Position numbers and translations under genes: made by a program
Part shown: piece by piece, positions 51,228 through 61,333 of the stretch
Layout of the letters: every line of letters begins with the position of its first letter
Numbering within the stretch: the first letter of the stretch is position 1
NCBI GenBank assembly: GCA_031276945.1
Contig: JAISMB010000033.1
Coordinates: forward strand, 1 to 64,000
Length of the DNA stretch: 64,000 nucleotides
Origin: Spirochaetaceae bacterium
GTDB taxonomy: Bacteria > Spirochaetota > Spirochaetia > Treponematales > Breznakiellaceae
Direction: 5' to 3'
Notes under the pieces: model-generated
What the model was told of the DNA's origin: nothing
The model's input: only the letters and a program-made list of their open reading frames with translations
Database searches by the model: none

Positions 51228-54200
51228 GTGTACAAAATCTTCAATACTGCGCTCTTAGCTATGTTTTTCCTGTGGTGTATGCCCCTTAGTGCTGATGAAG
51301 AGAGAGCTATAGACTATTCCATCCTTGAACTTGATATAAAAACATCGTCTCTTACAGAATTGGCAGTATGGTGTCGTAGCCTTGGGTTGAGCGAAGCTGG
51401 GACAAAACAAGAACTTGCCAACCGCTTGCGCACGCACTACGAATTACCGGCTCCTGATGAACAAGTACTACAGGCACAGCAGCGTACCATTACCATTGAG
51501 TCGGCACGCAGTTCTGAATATTTTACTATAGAGGTGGTACAGGAAGATTATGCACGGTTCGTCGGTACGGTCGTTGTCAGTTTGAACGATAACAATACAA
51601 CTCACCGTATCAGTGCGGATGAAATACTGTACAACAGGACTCGCAACCTTATGACTGCCAAGGGGAATGTAGAATACCTTAGTCAAAGCGGCGAGAGCGT
51701 GAGAACCTTCCGGGGGCAGTCCGTTAGTATCAATATGGATACATGGGAAACCGTTCTCTTAGACGGTGTGTCTGATATGTCGCTCTCCGGTGATATAACG
51801 ACCTATCGCTTTTCCGGTACTGTTATGTCGCACCCCAGTTCCTCTGTAACGATCTTGACCGATGCAGACATAGCAAAAGCTGACAAGCCGGAAGCACTGT
51901 GGTCAATTCATGCTTCAAAAATCTGGCTCTTACCGGGCTCTGACTTCGCTATCTTTAATGCGGTACTTAAAGTCGGTGAAATCCCTGTTTTTTACCTGCC
52001 GTTCTTACACTGGCCCGCGGATGAACTTATCTTTCATCCGGTCCTCGGGTTTCGGAGCCGTGAAGGTAGTTTTGTACAAACCACAACGTATATCTGGGGA
52101 CGTCCCAAGGCAACCAATACGGCGGAAAGCTCCTTAACAACAATCATGCAAGGCTCCTCCGATCTGGAAAGACGGCGCGAAGGCATTTTTCTGCGGAGTA
52201 CCGGTAAAAAAGCCACCGATCCTAATGATACAAGACTTTCGGTTCTGTTTGATTTTTATTCTAACCTTGGTGCGTATGCCGGAGTAGAATTTGCGCTTCC
52301 TAAAAAAGACAGTCGGGGTGCTATAGATATATCTGCCGGATTAGGGTTTACCCGTGATATTTATTCTTATAATTCAGGCTATAGTCCTTATGACAGTACC
52401 GGTAAGGATAAATGGAATACCACCTATCTTTCCTTTGGAGAAATTCCTTTCCGCTACCGGTTCAACGCAACCGGTTCATATTCATGGAAATATAGCAATC
52501 TGAACTGGGCTATTCCTTTTTACTCTGATCCTTTTGTGAATCAGGATTTTATCCAGAATCGCTCAGAAACCATGGATTGGTTTGAAAGCTTGAAGAACGG
52601 CGCTGCCGGCTCGGAACCGACAAGCAGCTCTACGACGACTATTAGTTCTTATCAGACGCAGGTTAAGGCTACCATCTCTCCGGTCGTAACCCGCTTCAAT
52701 CCGTATATCACCACTTTGTCGGTTTCCAATATCAGCACTCTTATTACATTTAAGAGCCGGAATGCAAATCTTCCCTATTACAGCTCGGCTGTTCCTAGTT
52801 TTTTTTATCCAGATAAATATACCATCTATAACATTTCTGCAACAATCGGTGGAACTCCCTTTACCTATCCTGTGCCGGAGACAAAAAATCCACTCCCCAA
52901 GCAGGAAGAGACTCTCCAAGAGGATCCGCTCAAAGACATAGGCATTCCCATTGCTCCCTGGCAATCGGTTCAGACTCATGATGCTAAAAACAGCTCCCAA
53001 AAAGATATGCAGCTTGTGCCTCCAGTCTTAGCAGCGCGTTTTGATTTACCGAAGATAAACGGCTTTCCCCGTCTGACTCTTAATTACCGGTTTAACCCTT
53101 CATTATCATCGGAAATGCAGTTCTCTAATCAAAACTGGAGGGAAGCTACTGATATTGACTGGAGCACCATGTCCTCTTTGCTTTCTACGTTTAAGAGTGA
53201 TGGGAATATCAGCCTTACCTTGGCTCAAACTGAAGGAATAAACTATTCAACATTTTTTCAGCTTGCTCAAAATAGCACTGTGCAAGAGTACAACTATCTT
53301 AATGAAAATGATTATACCCCTAGTCAGAGCGAAACTATCCTCCAGCGCGCCTATAATAACAGCTTTTTTTCCAGCACATGGGAATTCGGCGCCGGCATTA
53401 AACCATTTTATCGCAGTACCGTATGGTCAAATTCCAGTTTTCAATACAGCGTTAAAGGCGTACTAGCAAAAACTGTTTTTTCGGGGACAGGCGCAGAACC
53501 GAAGTGGGATATTGAAGGCTCACAGTGGCATAAAGACTATTATGACAGCCACCGATTTTCTATCAATCTTTCCGCTTCAGTTATGGATTTATCACAGACC
53601 TTGAGCATTGTGACTGACCTGCCGCCTGAAGATACGGCTTTGACGGCTAATGCTACCATCCGTATCTGGCGCAGTGAAACGACCATGAAGGGTAAGATAA
53701 ACAACCTCGGTCCGGAGCGAGTTCTTGATCTCTTTTCGCTTACGGAAACACTCAATTTTGATACTGAACGCGCCGGCTCATTGCAACTATCGTTTACCTA
53801 CGATCCTGAAAAAAAAGAATTCAGAAGCACTTCTTCAAGCATTGCGTGGAATGGTATTTCAGCATCTTTTGTAGAAAGCTATGTAAAGCCGTATGAACTA
53901 GGTGAAAGCGGCTGGTTTATTCCTGCGGATGCTGAAGAAAAGATGCAGCCAAGCAGGTTTTCTTTGGAATATAATAAAACATTTAAGCATGATTCGCTTG
54001 AACAGAATAATCTTTCTTTTTTATTGAACCTTCATCCTTCACTTGTCTTTGATTTGCAGCGGTATACCTATTCAAAATTTTCTTTTGTTTTTGGGTTTAC
54101 CGTGAAAATACGTGATTTTTTAGATATTACTTTTTCCAGCACTTCGGAAAATACCGTCATTTTCCGGTATTTTCAGGATCTACCGTTTTTCAAACTGCCC

Positions 54201-54488
54201 ATAGAACTACCGGGTGAAAAGAATTTTTTTATCGATCTTTTGAATTCATTCCGGTTTGATAATGAAATGATTAGACGCAACTCTGGTTTTAAGCTTAAAG
54301 CGTTTAATTTGAATCTCGTACACCATCTAGGAGATTGGGATGCAACGCTCGGCATTAAATTAACACCGTATTTAGATGGAAAGGTATACCGGTTTAACAA
54401 TCAAATCTCTTTTATGGTCCAGTGGTCGCCGCTTGATGTGATAAAGACTGAAATACACCATGATAAAGATACGTGGACATTTAAGTAG
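51228..54488 (+). CDS. lptD: LptD-like outer-membrane assembly protein with N-terminal SAP-like motif
   Basis: A roughly 1086-residue outer-membrane protein. After a signal peptide (ALLAMFFLWCMPLSADE), residues about 28-65 match a SAP-type helix-extended-helix motif (SLTELAVWCRSLGLSEAGTK). An OstA-type periplasmic domain follows (ISADEILYNRTRNLMTAKGNVEY, FRGQSVSINMDTWETVLLDG). The long remainder is a beta-barrel with the LptD block VGEIPVFYLPFLHWP. GTG 51228 is chosen because it opens the signal peptide and the frame upstream enters the terminator. TTG 51183 and ATG 51261 are alternatives. Its partners lptC, lptA and lptB lie 42 kb away. Confidence 0.82.
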   Translation: MYKIFNTALLAMFFLWCMPLSADEERAIDYSILELDIKTSSLTELAVWCRSLGLSEAGTKQELANRLRTHYELPAPDEQVLQAQQRTITIESARSSEYFTIEVVQEDYARFVGTVVVSLNDNNTTHRISADEILYNRTRNLMTAKGNVEYLSQSGESVRTFRGQSVSINMDTWETVLLDGVSDMSLSGDITTYRFSGTVMSHPSSSVTILTDADIAKADKPEALWSIHASKIWLLPGSDFAIFNAVLKVGEIPVFYLPFLHWPADELIFHPVLGFRSREGSFVQTTTYIWGRPKATNTAESSLTTIMQGSSDLERRREGIFLRSTGKKATDPNDTRLSVLFDFYSNLGAYAGVEFALPKKDSRGAIDISAGLGFTRDIYSYNSGYSPYDSTGKDKWNTTYLSFGEIPFRYRFNATGSYSWKYSNLNWAIPFYSDPFVNQDFIQNRSETMDWFESLKNGAAGSEPTSSSTTTISSYQTQVKATISPVVTRFNPYITTLSVSNISTLITFKSRNANLPYYSSAVPSFFYPDKYTIYNISATIGGTPFTYPVPETKNPLPKQEETLQEDPLKDIGIPIAPWQSVQTHDAKNSSQKDMQLVPPVLAARFDLPKINGFPRLTLNYRFNPSLSSEMQFSNQNWREATDIDWSTMSSLLSTFKSDGNISLTLAQTEGINYSTFFQLAQNSTVQEYNYLNENDYTPSQSETILQRAYNNSFFSSTWEFGAGIKPFYRSTVWSNSSFQYSVKGVLAKTVFSGTGAEPKWDIEGSQWHKDYYDSHRFSINLSASVMDLSQTLSIVTDLPPEDTALTANATIRIWRSETTMKGKINNLGPERVLDLFSLTETLNFDTERAGSLQLSFTYDPEKKEFRSTSSSIAWNGISASFVESYVKPYELGESGWFIPADAEEKMQPSRFSLEYNKTFKHDSLEQNNLSFLLNLHPSLVFDLQRYTYSKFSFVFGFTVKIRDFLDITFSSTSENTVIFRYFQDLPFFKLPIELPGEKNFFIDLLNSFRFDNEMIRRNSGFKLKAFNLNLVHHLGDWDATLGIKLTPYLDGKVYRFNNQISFMVQWSPLDVIKTEIHHDKDTWTFK

Positions 54489-54502
54489 GACAGGTAACAA
54501 AA

Positions 54503-54575
54503 TCGGGCAACCCGGATTTGAACCGGGGACCTCTTGGTCCCGAACCAAGCGCGCTACCAACTGCGCTACTGCCCG
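54503..54575 (-). tRNA. tRNA-Pro (CGG)
   Basis: A 73-nt cloverleaf. The acceptor CGGGCAG pairs with TTGCCCG (the last pair is G-U), the anticodon stem-loop is CTTGG-TTCGGGA-CCAAG with anticodon CGG, and the T arm carries CCGGTTCAAATCCGG. Confidence 0.93.
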
Positions 54576-54582
54576 ATAGGAT

Positions 54583-54608
54583 AAAAAAACCCGTCCATAA
54601 AAGACGGG
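54583..54608 (-). terminator. Terminator between tRNA-Asp and tRNA-Pro
   Basis: Stem CCCGTC/GACGGG, followed on the minus strand by seven T residues. It lies 4 bp after tRNA-Asp, so read-through would be needed to reach tRNA-Pro from the same promoter. Confidence 0.65.
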
Positions 54609-54611
54609 CAA

Positions 54612-54686
54612 CGGGAGCGACGGGGCTTGAACCCGCGATCTCCGGCTTGACAGGCCAGCGCGATAAACCAACTTCGCTACGCCCCC
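54612..54686 (-). tRNA. tRNA-Asp (GUC)
   Basis: A 75-nt cloverleaf. The acceptor GGGGGCG pairs with CGCTCCC (one G-U pair), the anticodon stem-loop is CTGGC-CTGTCAA-GCCGG with anticodon GTC, and the T arm is GCGGGTTCAAGCCCCGT. Confidence 0.92.
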
Positions 54687-54696
54687 TATGTTCAGT

Positions 54697-54726
54697 ATTC
54701 TAAGATAAGAAGATAAAAAAAGTCAA
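54697..54726 (-). promoter_or_regulatory. Promoter of tRNA-Asp
   Basis: On the minus strand TTGACT (54726-54721) and TAGAAT (54702-54697) are 18 bp apart, 10 bp before the tRNA. Confidence 0.5.
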
Positions 54727-54883
54727 GAGGCGATCCCCAATTTTAGTGCTTTCTCTTTATTCTTTTTCAAAAAGAAGCGGTGCGTATCAAGTAACAGGCT
54801 TTTTCACTCATACAGTCTCTGATTAAAGGCGCAGATGAGCTGTACGTTTGCCCAAGACTGTGCCGAAAGACGGTCTCTTATCA

Positions 54884-54912
54884 TTGACAGACTCGTACTC
54901 TCTTCATAATAT
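54884..54912 (+). promoter_or_regulatory. Sigma-70-type promoter of the chemoreceptor gene
   Basis: A perfect TTGACA (54884-54889), 17 bp, then TAATAT (54907-54912), 65 bp before the ATG. Many bacterial chemoreceptor genes use a flagellar sigma factor instead. Confidence 0.6.
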
Positions 54913-54977
54913 TATACTATTGAAGAGAATGAAGAGAATAATGGCTAGACATTATATCAAGAAGGAATGGTACTATT

Positions 54978-57134
54978 ATGGCAGAAAGAAAAGGTAAGAG
55001 CTTTGTAAAGCCAACAAGAAAGACTTTTGTAACCTATTTCAAGCATATTTCTCTGAAATCTATTTCATTGAAGCGCTTACTAATTACCGTACCGTTAATA
55101 ACCGTTGCCGTAATTATGGTATTGTTTTCATCATTCTCTTTCTTGAGTGAGCGTTCATCGCTGCGCAAGCAAGAGCAGCTTAATACTCATGCGCTCTTAT
55201 TCCTGTTTCAGACACAGATTAACGAGCTCCTTAAACAGTACGCAACGCTTATACGCTGGAGCGTATCCGGTATTACAGCATTGAACGAACAAAATAGCAG
55301 CATTGATGCCCTGCAAAACTATCTCAGACAAACCAGTGCGTTCGCATCTGATATCGATGCACTGTACTATGCAAATAATGTTTCTTATAAAGACGGCGGG
55401 ACACTCATCTTTTCAAAGCTCCGCTACTTACCAGATGACTTTGACAGCACTCAAACAGAGTGGTTTACTCGGGCAAAAAATGAGGGACAAGGTATTGCCT
55501 ACTCTGCTCCGTATGTTGATACGGAAACTAAAAAGCTCTCCATCACGCTTTCAAGCACAGTTTTTGATAGGAACCAGCAGGATATTGGCGTGGTCGGAGC
55601 TGACTTTTCGCTCGAACCCATTAGACTGCTCTTTGAGAATGTCTTATCAAATACCGCTTTGCAGCAGCAGTTCTATGTGCTTGATGAAAAGGGGATTATT
55701 ATCATAAGCACGCCGGTAACGGTACAGAGAGATTTCTTTACTTCAAGAGGACTGGAACAGTACCGCTCTTCTTTTCTTGCCTCATCTTCATTTTCTGTTA
55801 CAGCAAAAAAGCAGCTCGTTTCTTCGATCAAAATACCGGTAGTAGACTGGGTTGTTGTCTCAACAATACCGACCAGCATTATGTTTGCTGATGCAAATAC
55901 CCTCTTATCCGATCTATTCTTCATGTTTGTTATTACCATGGCGTTTGTGGCGCTGCTTTTTGTAGTCGGGGTGCTGTTCTTATTGGTTAAGCCGCTTAAA
56001 AATACGATAGGCGCTGCGCAGACCTTACTAACAGATTTGCAGTCTAAGGCGATCACTCTGCAAGATATAAACCTGAAAAAGAGGCGCGATGATGAAATCG
56101 GTGCGCTACAGGTACTGCTTATCCATATCCATGATCAGGTACAAAAGATAATACAGGGTATGAACACTGAGATACAGGGCAAACAGCTCAATATCAGCAA
56201 GAATTTAGCCATGGTTATTACGCAGTCTTTTGAGGGATTACGAGTCATAAGCAAGGATAATGAACTTTTATACAGGAAAACCGAGTTACGGTCTGATTTT
56301 TTCAATCAAACTACAATACCGATTGGTGAAGTAAACAGAAACCTCAGTATCCTGAATGACGGTACTGAGGCACAAGCTGTCAACACTAAAGAAGCTATGC
56401 AGTCAATGGAAGAACTCACCGCCAATTCGGGTCAGATCAGTACTCAGCTTCATGAAGCCCACCGCATAACCGTAAAATTACATAAAACATCGCAGATCAG
56501 TAAAAAAATGCTGGAGAATTTGAACGATGAACTGACCCAGATCGCTTTGCAGTCAGAAAGCCTTGAGCAAGCCAATAGCATCATTACCACTATTGCAGTA
56601 AAGACCAATATACTAGCGATGAATGCCGCCATAGAAGCGGCTCATGCCGGTGAAGCAGGCAGAGGTTTTGCAGTCGTTGCCGGCGAAATACGAAAATTAG
56701 CGGAATCTTCAAAAAAAGAAACAGATTCCATATCGGAAGAAATTGCAAAAATGGCTTATGCTATTGTAAAAATAAAGCAGGAGTCTGTTGATACCGTTGC
56801 CACCATGGAAACTATGTGTACGGTTATTATTGGTATGGGAGAGATTATAACCCAAGCGAACGAAAAGATGCAGCAACAGACCGCCATACGAAGAAATATT
56901 CTTGAAGTGCTTACGCTTATCCAACAAATGACCGATAAAATGCACACCGGTTCAGTCGAGATTCAGAGTAATTTTAACCTCATTCCGGTTATAGTTGAAA
57001 AGCTGAAAGAGACATTAGACGAGATGGATCTGAACATTCGGGACATTAGAGAAACCATCAACACGGTTAATCAAGCGCTCGTCGTTGCTCAAAAGATAGC
57101 TCAGGGACGGTATCTGATCCCTCCTGAGCGGTAA
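54978..57134 (+). CDS. Methyl-accepting chemotaxis protein (Cache sensor)
   Basis: A 718-residue chemoreceptor. TM1 is at about residues 33-57. A periplasmic double-Cache-type sensor follows ([37 protein letters not shown]), then TM2 (about 309-337) with HAMP after VKPLKNTIG, and a coiled-coil signalling domain. The hairpin tip [20 protein letters not shown] (about 537-556) continues through [18 protein letters not shown]. The ligand is unknown; Cache sensors often bind small organic acids or amino acids. AGAAGGA lies about 12 bp before the ATG. It is monocistronic with its own promoter. Confidence 0.92.
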   Translation: MAERKGKSFVKPTRKTFVTYFKHISLKSISLKRLLITVPLITVAVIMVLFSSFSFLSERSSLRKQEQLNTHALLFLFQTQINELLKQYATLIRWSVSGITALNEQNSSIDALQNYLRQTSAFASDIDALYYANNVSYKDGGTLIFSKLRYLPDDFDSTQTEWFTRAKNEGQGIAYSAPYVDTETKKLSITLSSTVFDRNQQDIGVVGADFSLEPIRLLFENVLSNTALQQQFYVLDEKGIIIISTPVTVQRDFFTSRGLEQYRSSFLASSSFSVTAKKQLVSSIKIPVVDWVVVSTIPTSIMFADANTLLSDLFFMFVITMAFVALLFVVGVLFLLVKPLKNTIGAAQTLLTDLQSKAITLQDINLKKRRDDEIGALQVLLIHIHDQVQKIIQGMNTEIQGKQLNISKNLAMVITQSFEGLRVISKDNELLYRKTELRSDFFNQTTIPIGEVNRNLSILNDGTEAQAVNTKEAMQSMEELTANSGQISTQLHEAHRITVKLHKTSQISKKMLENLNDELTQIALQSESLEQANSIITTIAVKTNILAMNAAIEAAHAGEAGRGFAVVAGEIRKLAESSKKETDSISEEIAKMAYAIVKIKQESVDTVATMETMCTVIIGMGEIITQANEKMQQQTAIRRNILEVLTLIQQMTDKMHTGSVEIQSNFNLIPVIVEKLKETLDEMDLNIRDIRETINTVNQALVVAQKIAQGRYLIPPER

Positions 57135-57509
57135 TTTTTTCTAGCGGCTCTGAGAACAAACGGCACGTTGCTTGGGGCGCTCAGGGCGCATATGTCTACG
57201 CCTGTCCCGCTTTGCGTAGCGCGTATGCGCTGATTTATAGCTTGCAGGCTTTTAGTTAGTAAGAGGACGCCTCAGTGTTCGTTTTTTACTAACGCTAATC
57301 CTCGATCTCTTCCCCGTATTCTCCCTAGTCTAGGTATGCTCACAAGAATAAAAACCAATCCTTTCTTTACCTCATCCTTGAGCCTTTTCATCAGAGGAGT
57401 TTTAAGGTTGTCGACTTGATTATAAGCATCAGTATTTTCTGGTACATTATTCATAATTTCAGAGCTCACAGATCTCTGCAATTCCCCTCCGAATCGAATA
57501 AATTAGAGA

Positions 57510-57698
57510 GCTTATGCAAATACATAAAGGGCTTATGCAAATACATAAAGGGCTTATGCAAATACATAAGGGGCTTATCTAAATACATAAGGGGCTTATC
57601 TAAATACATAAGGGGCTTATGCAAATACATAGAGAGCTTATGTAAATACATAGAGAGCTTATGTAAATACATAAAGGGCTTATGCAAATACATAAGAG
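57510..57698 (+). repeat. 21-bp tandem array, GCTTATGCAAATACATAAGG type, 9 copies
   Basis: GCTTATGCAAATACATA or a variant starts at 57510 and recurs every 21 bp to 57678. Variants are GCTTATCTAAATAC and GCTTATGTAAATAC. The core differs from GGTCTG, but solitary GGTCAGACCTCGCC units follow at 57705-57745. The rest of the 57135-57814 gap shows no gene. Confidence 0.92.
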
Positions 57699-57814
57699 GC
57701 TCAGGGTAGGTCAGACCTCGCCTTCAAAATAAGTCAGACCTCGATGGCAGGAGGGGAATGGGTAAAGTGGGACCTGAAAACCGCTAAGAAACGGAAAAAC
57801 AGATCGTAACGGTC

Positions 57815-59164
57815 TTATTCGTAGCGTAAGACATCAGCAGGCTTTGTCTTTAATACCCGTCCTGATGCAAACCATGCGGCAGCAAGAGCAGATACAAATC
57901 CAAACATAAAAATAAGCGCCACTTCAGAGACAATAATGCGGGAAGGAATCTCTTTAAGATAAAACGTAGCCGGTGAAAAAATAGCAAATTCGGATGCGCC
58001 AACCGAAGAGAAGCCATTTGCAATATAGTTGATACCATCAATAAGCGCATTAACAATGATTTCAAGGAGCGAAAAAAACGCGGGAATATGGGTGGCAATG
58101 AGCAATCCTCCGACTAACCCTATACCGGCGCCGGTTAAGCCTATAAGACCGCCGTCAAAAACAAAAATCAGCCGCACCGCCCATACATCGCCACCGACTG
58201 CCCTCAACAGTCCTATGTCTTCACGCTTCTCAAGTACCGCCCGCCGCTGTGCTTGAAAGATGTTCACTCCGACCACAATGAAAATCAGTCCTACCAGTAC
58301 GAACATAAGCAGTTTTTCGGTACGTAAAGCGCCAAAAAATGCCTTGTTATAATCACGCCATGCGCTTAACTGAAACACCTCTTCATACGGTTCTTGTGCC
58401 AAGAACGAGCGGATACGTTCTTCAATACGCGCATCGTGCCAGCGGTTATGCAGTTTTATCCCCAAAGATACGGTTGTATCGTCAAGGTTTGCGGCAAGGT
58501 CTAAAGCAATATAGCCCCAACTGTTGTCATATTCATAAAAGCCTGATCGAAAAATACCGGTTACGGTAAAAGCCGTATCCTCCGTTTCTATCTCTTCGCT
58601 TAAAATACCGGAAACTGAAACAAGTGTTACCCTATCGCCCACCTGAACATCAAGCTGACGCGCCAGTACTGCGCCTAAGAGGAGCGCATGATCTGCCTTG
58701 AGGTTAAAAGAACCGGCTTCAAATACCAGTTTTTCACGCATACCCGTATCTTGTTCCTGCGCATCCTGCGGCACTCCACGCAAAACCACAACCTGCTGCG
58801 TGCTGCGCTTTCCGCGCATAAGTCCCTGAAATTCCTTGAACGGTACGACAGACCTTACCTCAGGCACAGCGCGTATCTTTTCTGCAAGCGCCTGAACCGC
58901 TGCCTCTGCTTGTCCTGCACGTTCTTCATCGTGAAGATATGAGGGATTAAGTCCAAGTCTAATATGGTATGAAGAGAGTTCTATGATGCTTTCAATAAAG
59001 CCCAGTTGAAACCCATTCATCACGGCAATAATAACGATTAAAGCCAATACGCCTGTAGCTATTCCGAGAACTGCGAGGACCGGCGCAGGAGAATTATGTC
59101 CGCTTCGAGACATATACCGCCGGGCAATGTAGACTATCCATGCTTGATGTGCCATAGTGAGCAT
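57815..59164 (-). CDS. LolC/LolE-family lipoprotein-release permease
   Basis: A 449-residue inner-membrane permease of the LolCDE-type exporter, which passes lipoproteins toward the outer membrane. It has TM1 near the N-terminus (VLAVLGIATGVLALIVIIAVMNGF), a MacB-like periplasmic domain (residues about 50-260: VRSVVPFKEFQGLM, GSFNLKADHALLLGAVLARQLDVQVGD), and an FtsX domain with three more helices (LMFVLVGLIFIVVGVNIF; RREDIGLLRA-like KREDIGLLRAVGG). The ATPase partner LolD is not in the window. An in-frame ATG at 59155 is an alternative start. No tight operon partner is seen. Confidence 0.88.
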   Translation of the reverse strand: MLTMAHQAWIVYIARRYMSRSGHNSPAPVLAVLGIATGVLALIVIIAVMNGFQLGFIESIIELSSYHIRLGLNPSYLHDEERAGQAEAAVQALAEKIRAVPEVRSVVPFKEFQGLMRGKRSTQQVVVLRGVPQDAQEQDTGMREKLVFEAGSFNLKADHALLLGAVLARQLDVQVGDRVTLVSVSGILSEEIETEDTAFTVTGIFRSGFYEYDNSWGYIALDLAANLDDTTVSLGIKLHNRWHDARIEERIRSFLAQEPYEEVFQLSAWRDYNKAFFGALRTEKLLMFVLVGLIFIVVGVNIFQAQRRAVLEKREDIGLLRAVGGDVWAVRLIFVFDGGLIGLTGAGIGLVGGLLIATHIPAFFSLLEIIVNALIDGINYIANGFSSVGASEFAIFSPATFYLKEIPSRIIVSEVALIFMFGFVSALAAAWFASGRVLKTKPADVLRYE

Positions 59165-59293
59165 TATATAAGACAGACAGGCTTGAGAGCAACAGAGCCG
59201 AGGGGGTGTTTTTTACGTTTCACTCTTGCCAGCAGCGGCGAGAGTGGGCAGACCTCGGTTGCTTGCTCGCTCTGTCTCGCATAAGCGAGAGAG

Positions 59294-59728
59294 CTATTGT
59301 CTGCTTGCTATACGGTTATTTGCCGCAACTTGCAGGCAATCAGGCGGCAGCTCCATGAACTCTATGCTATTACCGTCCGGATCATGAGTCCAAAATTGTA
59401 TGCATTTTGAAGCCCCCCTCTTTAGTTCGCTATCCAGAGGGGCGCCTCTGCTGCACACTAAGGCACAGTAAGCAGCAGCATCATCAACTTCATAGCAGAT
59501 ATGAGAATGACCAATGCTGTCTTTCTTAAGGGGGCATTCTTGACTGCCATGCGGAAAAATCTCGATGAATTGGCTGGGTGCGACATAAATATGTATGCTT
59601 GCCACAGTACCATCTACCGGATCGAACATCCTGAAAGCTTCCTGCATTCCCAATACTGCTGTGTAAAAGTGAGCAGTCTTTTCAATATCACGCGCCCGTA
59701 TGGCGCAATGTCCTATTCGTGTAATCAT
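59294..59728 (-). CDS. VOC-family (glyoxalase-like) metalloprotein
   Basis: A 144-residue vicinal-oxygen-chelate protein, close in layout to lactoylglutathione lyase and related dioxygenases. It has RIGHCAIRARDIEKTAHFYTAVLGM at the start, IGHSHICYEVDD in the middle and FWTHDPDGNSIEFMEL at the end, giving His and Glu metal ligands. ATG 59728 is used in preference to a TTG six bases upstream. Substrate unknown. It stands 93 bp from the PASTA gene, perhaps on the same transcript. Confidence 0.8.
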   Translation of the reverse strand: MITRIGHCAIRARDIEKTAHFYTAVLGMQEAFRMFDPVDGTVASIHIYVAPSQFIEIFPHGSQECPLKKDSIGHSHICYEVDDAAAYCALVCSRGAPLDSELKRGASKCIQFWTHDPDGNSIEFMELPPDCLQVAANNRIASRQ

Positions 59729-59821
59729 AGACAAAATATACGATTAGAGACAGCAAGAAAAAAGGCAAATATACTGCTCTGTATGTCTTTGCCGCTGCAA
59801 AGATTTAAGAGAGTGCAGAGG

Positions 59822-60856
59822 CTATAATTGGTCTAAAAACAGCCGGTCTACCGGGACTTCGACCGGTTCACGGTATATTTCACGCCCAAGCATTGAAAGT
59901 ATCAGTATGGAGCCTAAGGGAAGACGGTAAGGGAAGGTAAATGCGCCGCCCGGATACTGTACTTGAACGAGCTGCCGGCGTTCACCGGAGGGCAGTATCG
60001 CATCAAGCTGTAGCTGGAGCGGATAAGAGTTCTGCGGTAAGGTATAACTAAACAATGAAAAAACTTCATTAACAGAGGGGTCTTGCGCTGTTGCCATAAC
60101 TGCCGATACCGGACTAAGCGCCGGTATTATTGTACCTGCCGCCGGCTTTTGAGACACCACTGTTTCAGGCACTTGTTCAGCATTCGCCTTGTCTAGGGAA
60201 AACGTTACCAACAAATTATTGGCGCTTATAGATGCTGCCACTTCTTCTAAGGTCATTCCCACCAGATTCGGCACTTTGAGCGTAGCCTGCGTTTCTCCGC
60301 GGCTAACCACAACTTCCAGTACCGAAGGACCTAAAAGACTAGCGCCTGCTTCTGGCTTCTGCTCAATAATAGTGCCTTCTGGCTGGGAAGAAGACGTATA
60401 CATCACAGGTTCTTTAAGGCTCAGAAGCGGCTGTTCCATTCCCTGTGAACCGAATAGACTTTGCAGCTCAATACGCACTTCATCAACATTGCGACCTATA
60501 TAGTTTTCAATGGCATTTATAGGTGTGCCCTGGCTTACGACAAGACGTATCCGCCTCCCTGCTTTAACAATGGTTCCTCCTACAGGCTCCTGTTCTAAGA
60601 TTAAACCTTTATCATCAACAGAAGCAGAGTAACGCACCTGTATGCGGGGGTACAGCTCTTTGTTCTGTAGTTCCAACAGTGCAGCTATTAAATCCTTGCC
60701 TTTCAGATTAGGCACCATGGTCTGTTCTCCTCCTTGGACAGAGATAAAGAAAATGCCCATGGCAATAATGACGGTAAAAAGCAGTACGCCGAGTATGACG
60801 GAGAGTACGGATAAAGGGTGTTTAGACTGTATTTCATGAATAAAAACTTGCTTCAT
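59822..60856 (-). CDS. Membrane-anchored PASTA-domain protein
   Basis: A 344-residue protein with a short cytosolic N-terminus, one membrane helix (LSVILGVLLFTVIIAMGIFFI) and three PASTA domains. These carry VPNLKGKDLIAALLELQNK, then ENYIGRNVDEVRIELQ, then VPNLVGMTLEEVAASISANN, each closed by a QxPxxG(T/A) turn and a VVSxG or similar strand. PASTA domains bind peptidoglycan fragments or beta-lactams in kinases and PBPs, but no kinase or PBP domain is fused here. It is likely a cell-wall-sensing or anchoring protein. The start at 60856 is set by the helix; upstream codons are intergenic. Confidence 0.82.
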   Translation of the reverse strand: MKQVFIHEIQSKHPLSVLSVILGVLLFTVIIAMGIFFISVQGGEQTMVPNLKGKDLIAALLELQNKELYPRIQVRYSASVDDKGLILEQEPVGGTIVKAGRRIRLVVSQGTPINAIENYIGRNVDEVRIELQSLFGSQGMEQPLLSLKEPVMYTSSSQPEGTIIEQKPEAGASLLGPSVLEVVVSRGETQATLKVPNLVGMTLEEVAASISANNLLVTFSLDKANAEQVPETVVSQKPAAGTIIPALSPVSAVMATAQDPSVNEVFSLFSYTLPQNSYPLQLQLDAILPSGERRQLVQVQYPGGAFTFPYRLPLGSILILSMLGREIYREPVEVPVDRLFLDQL

Positions 60857-61333
60857 AAAAAAGAAGTATACCAATCCGGTACAGTCCATGCAAGCATAGA
60901 AAAGTAGAGTGTTGCAGCATCCGGAAGAGAAGGGGGATAGTTCGAGGAAGGAGGAAGGGGCAGATCTCAAAAGTTCGGTTCAGTAGGGTGACATGGGTCG
61001 GGTCAGAGAGTGAGGTCTGACCTATCCTGCTTTCGATGGCGGATTGTTTGACAAGGAAACTAAACAAAATTGATAAATGTATAAAAAACATACGCAAATA
61101 AAGCCTTCTGTCTGCCTTGTCCCAATCTTAATTTTCGTGTACCATACTTAACTTAAAGACTCAATTTTGGTTCTCATAACGAGAAAATCCACTTTTCAAA
61201 CCTTGATGTGATGCTTCGAGAGGGAAGAGAGAGTCTGTAAGCAAGTAACTTCCACCTAAAAGACTTTGCATTAGCTTTCGGACTGGGTAAATCCTCTCTT
61301 TAAGAGAGGAAACCGGCTCTTTGAGAGCCAAAA
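60857..61333. other. Divergent gap with solitary GGTCTG unit; rest unassigned
   Basis: A GAGGTCTGACCTATCCTG unit is at about 61012-61030. No gene, tRNA or terminator is seen. Base composition becomes AT-richer toward the methyltransferase. Confidence 0.5.
61293..61329 (+). promoter_or_regulatory. Two hairpins just upstream of the methyltransferase
   Basis: CCTCTCTT/AAGAGAGG (61293-61309) and GGCTCT-TTG-AGAGCC (61315-61329) lie in tandem, ending 4 bp before the ATG at 61334. They could be operator or leader hairpins controlling the restriction-modification unit. No controller protein gene is seen. Confidence 0.45.

Noticed and set aside
54372-54671. Minus-strand open frame over tRNA-Pro and tRNA-Asp
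   Set aside because: It reads through two clear tRNAs and a terminator; no independent protein signal.
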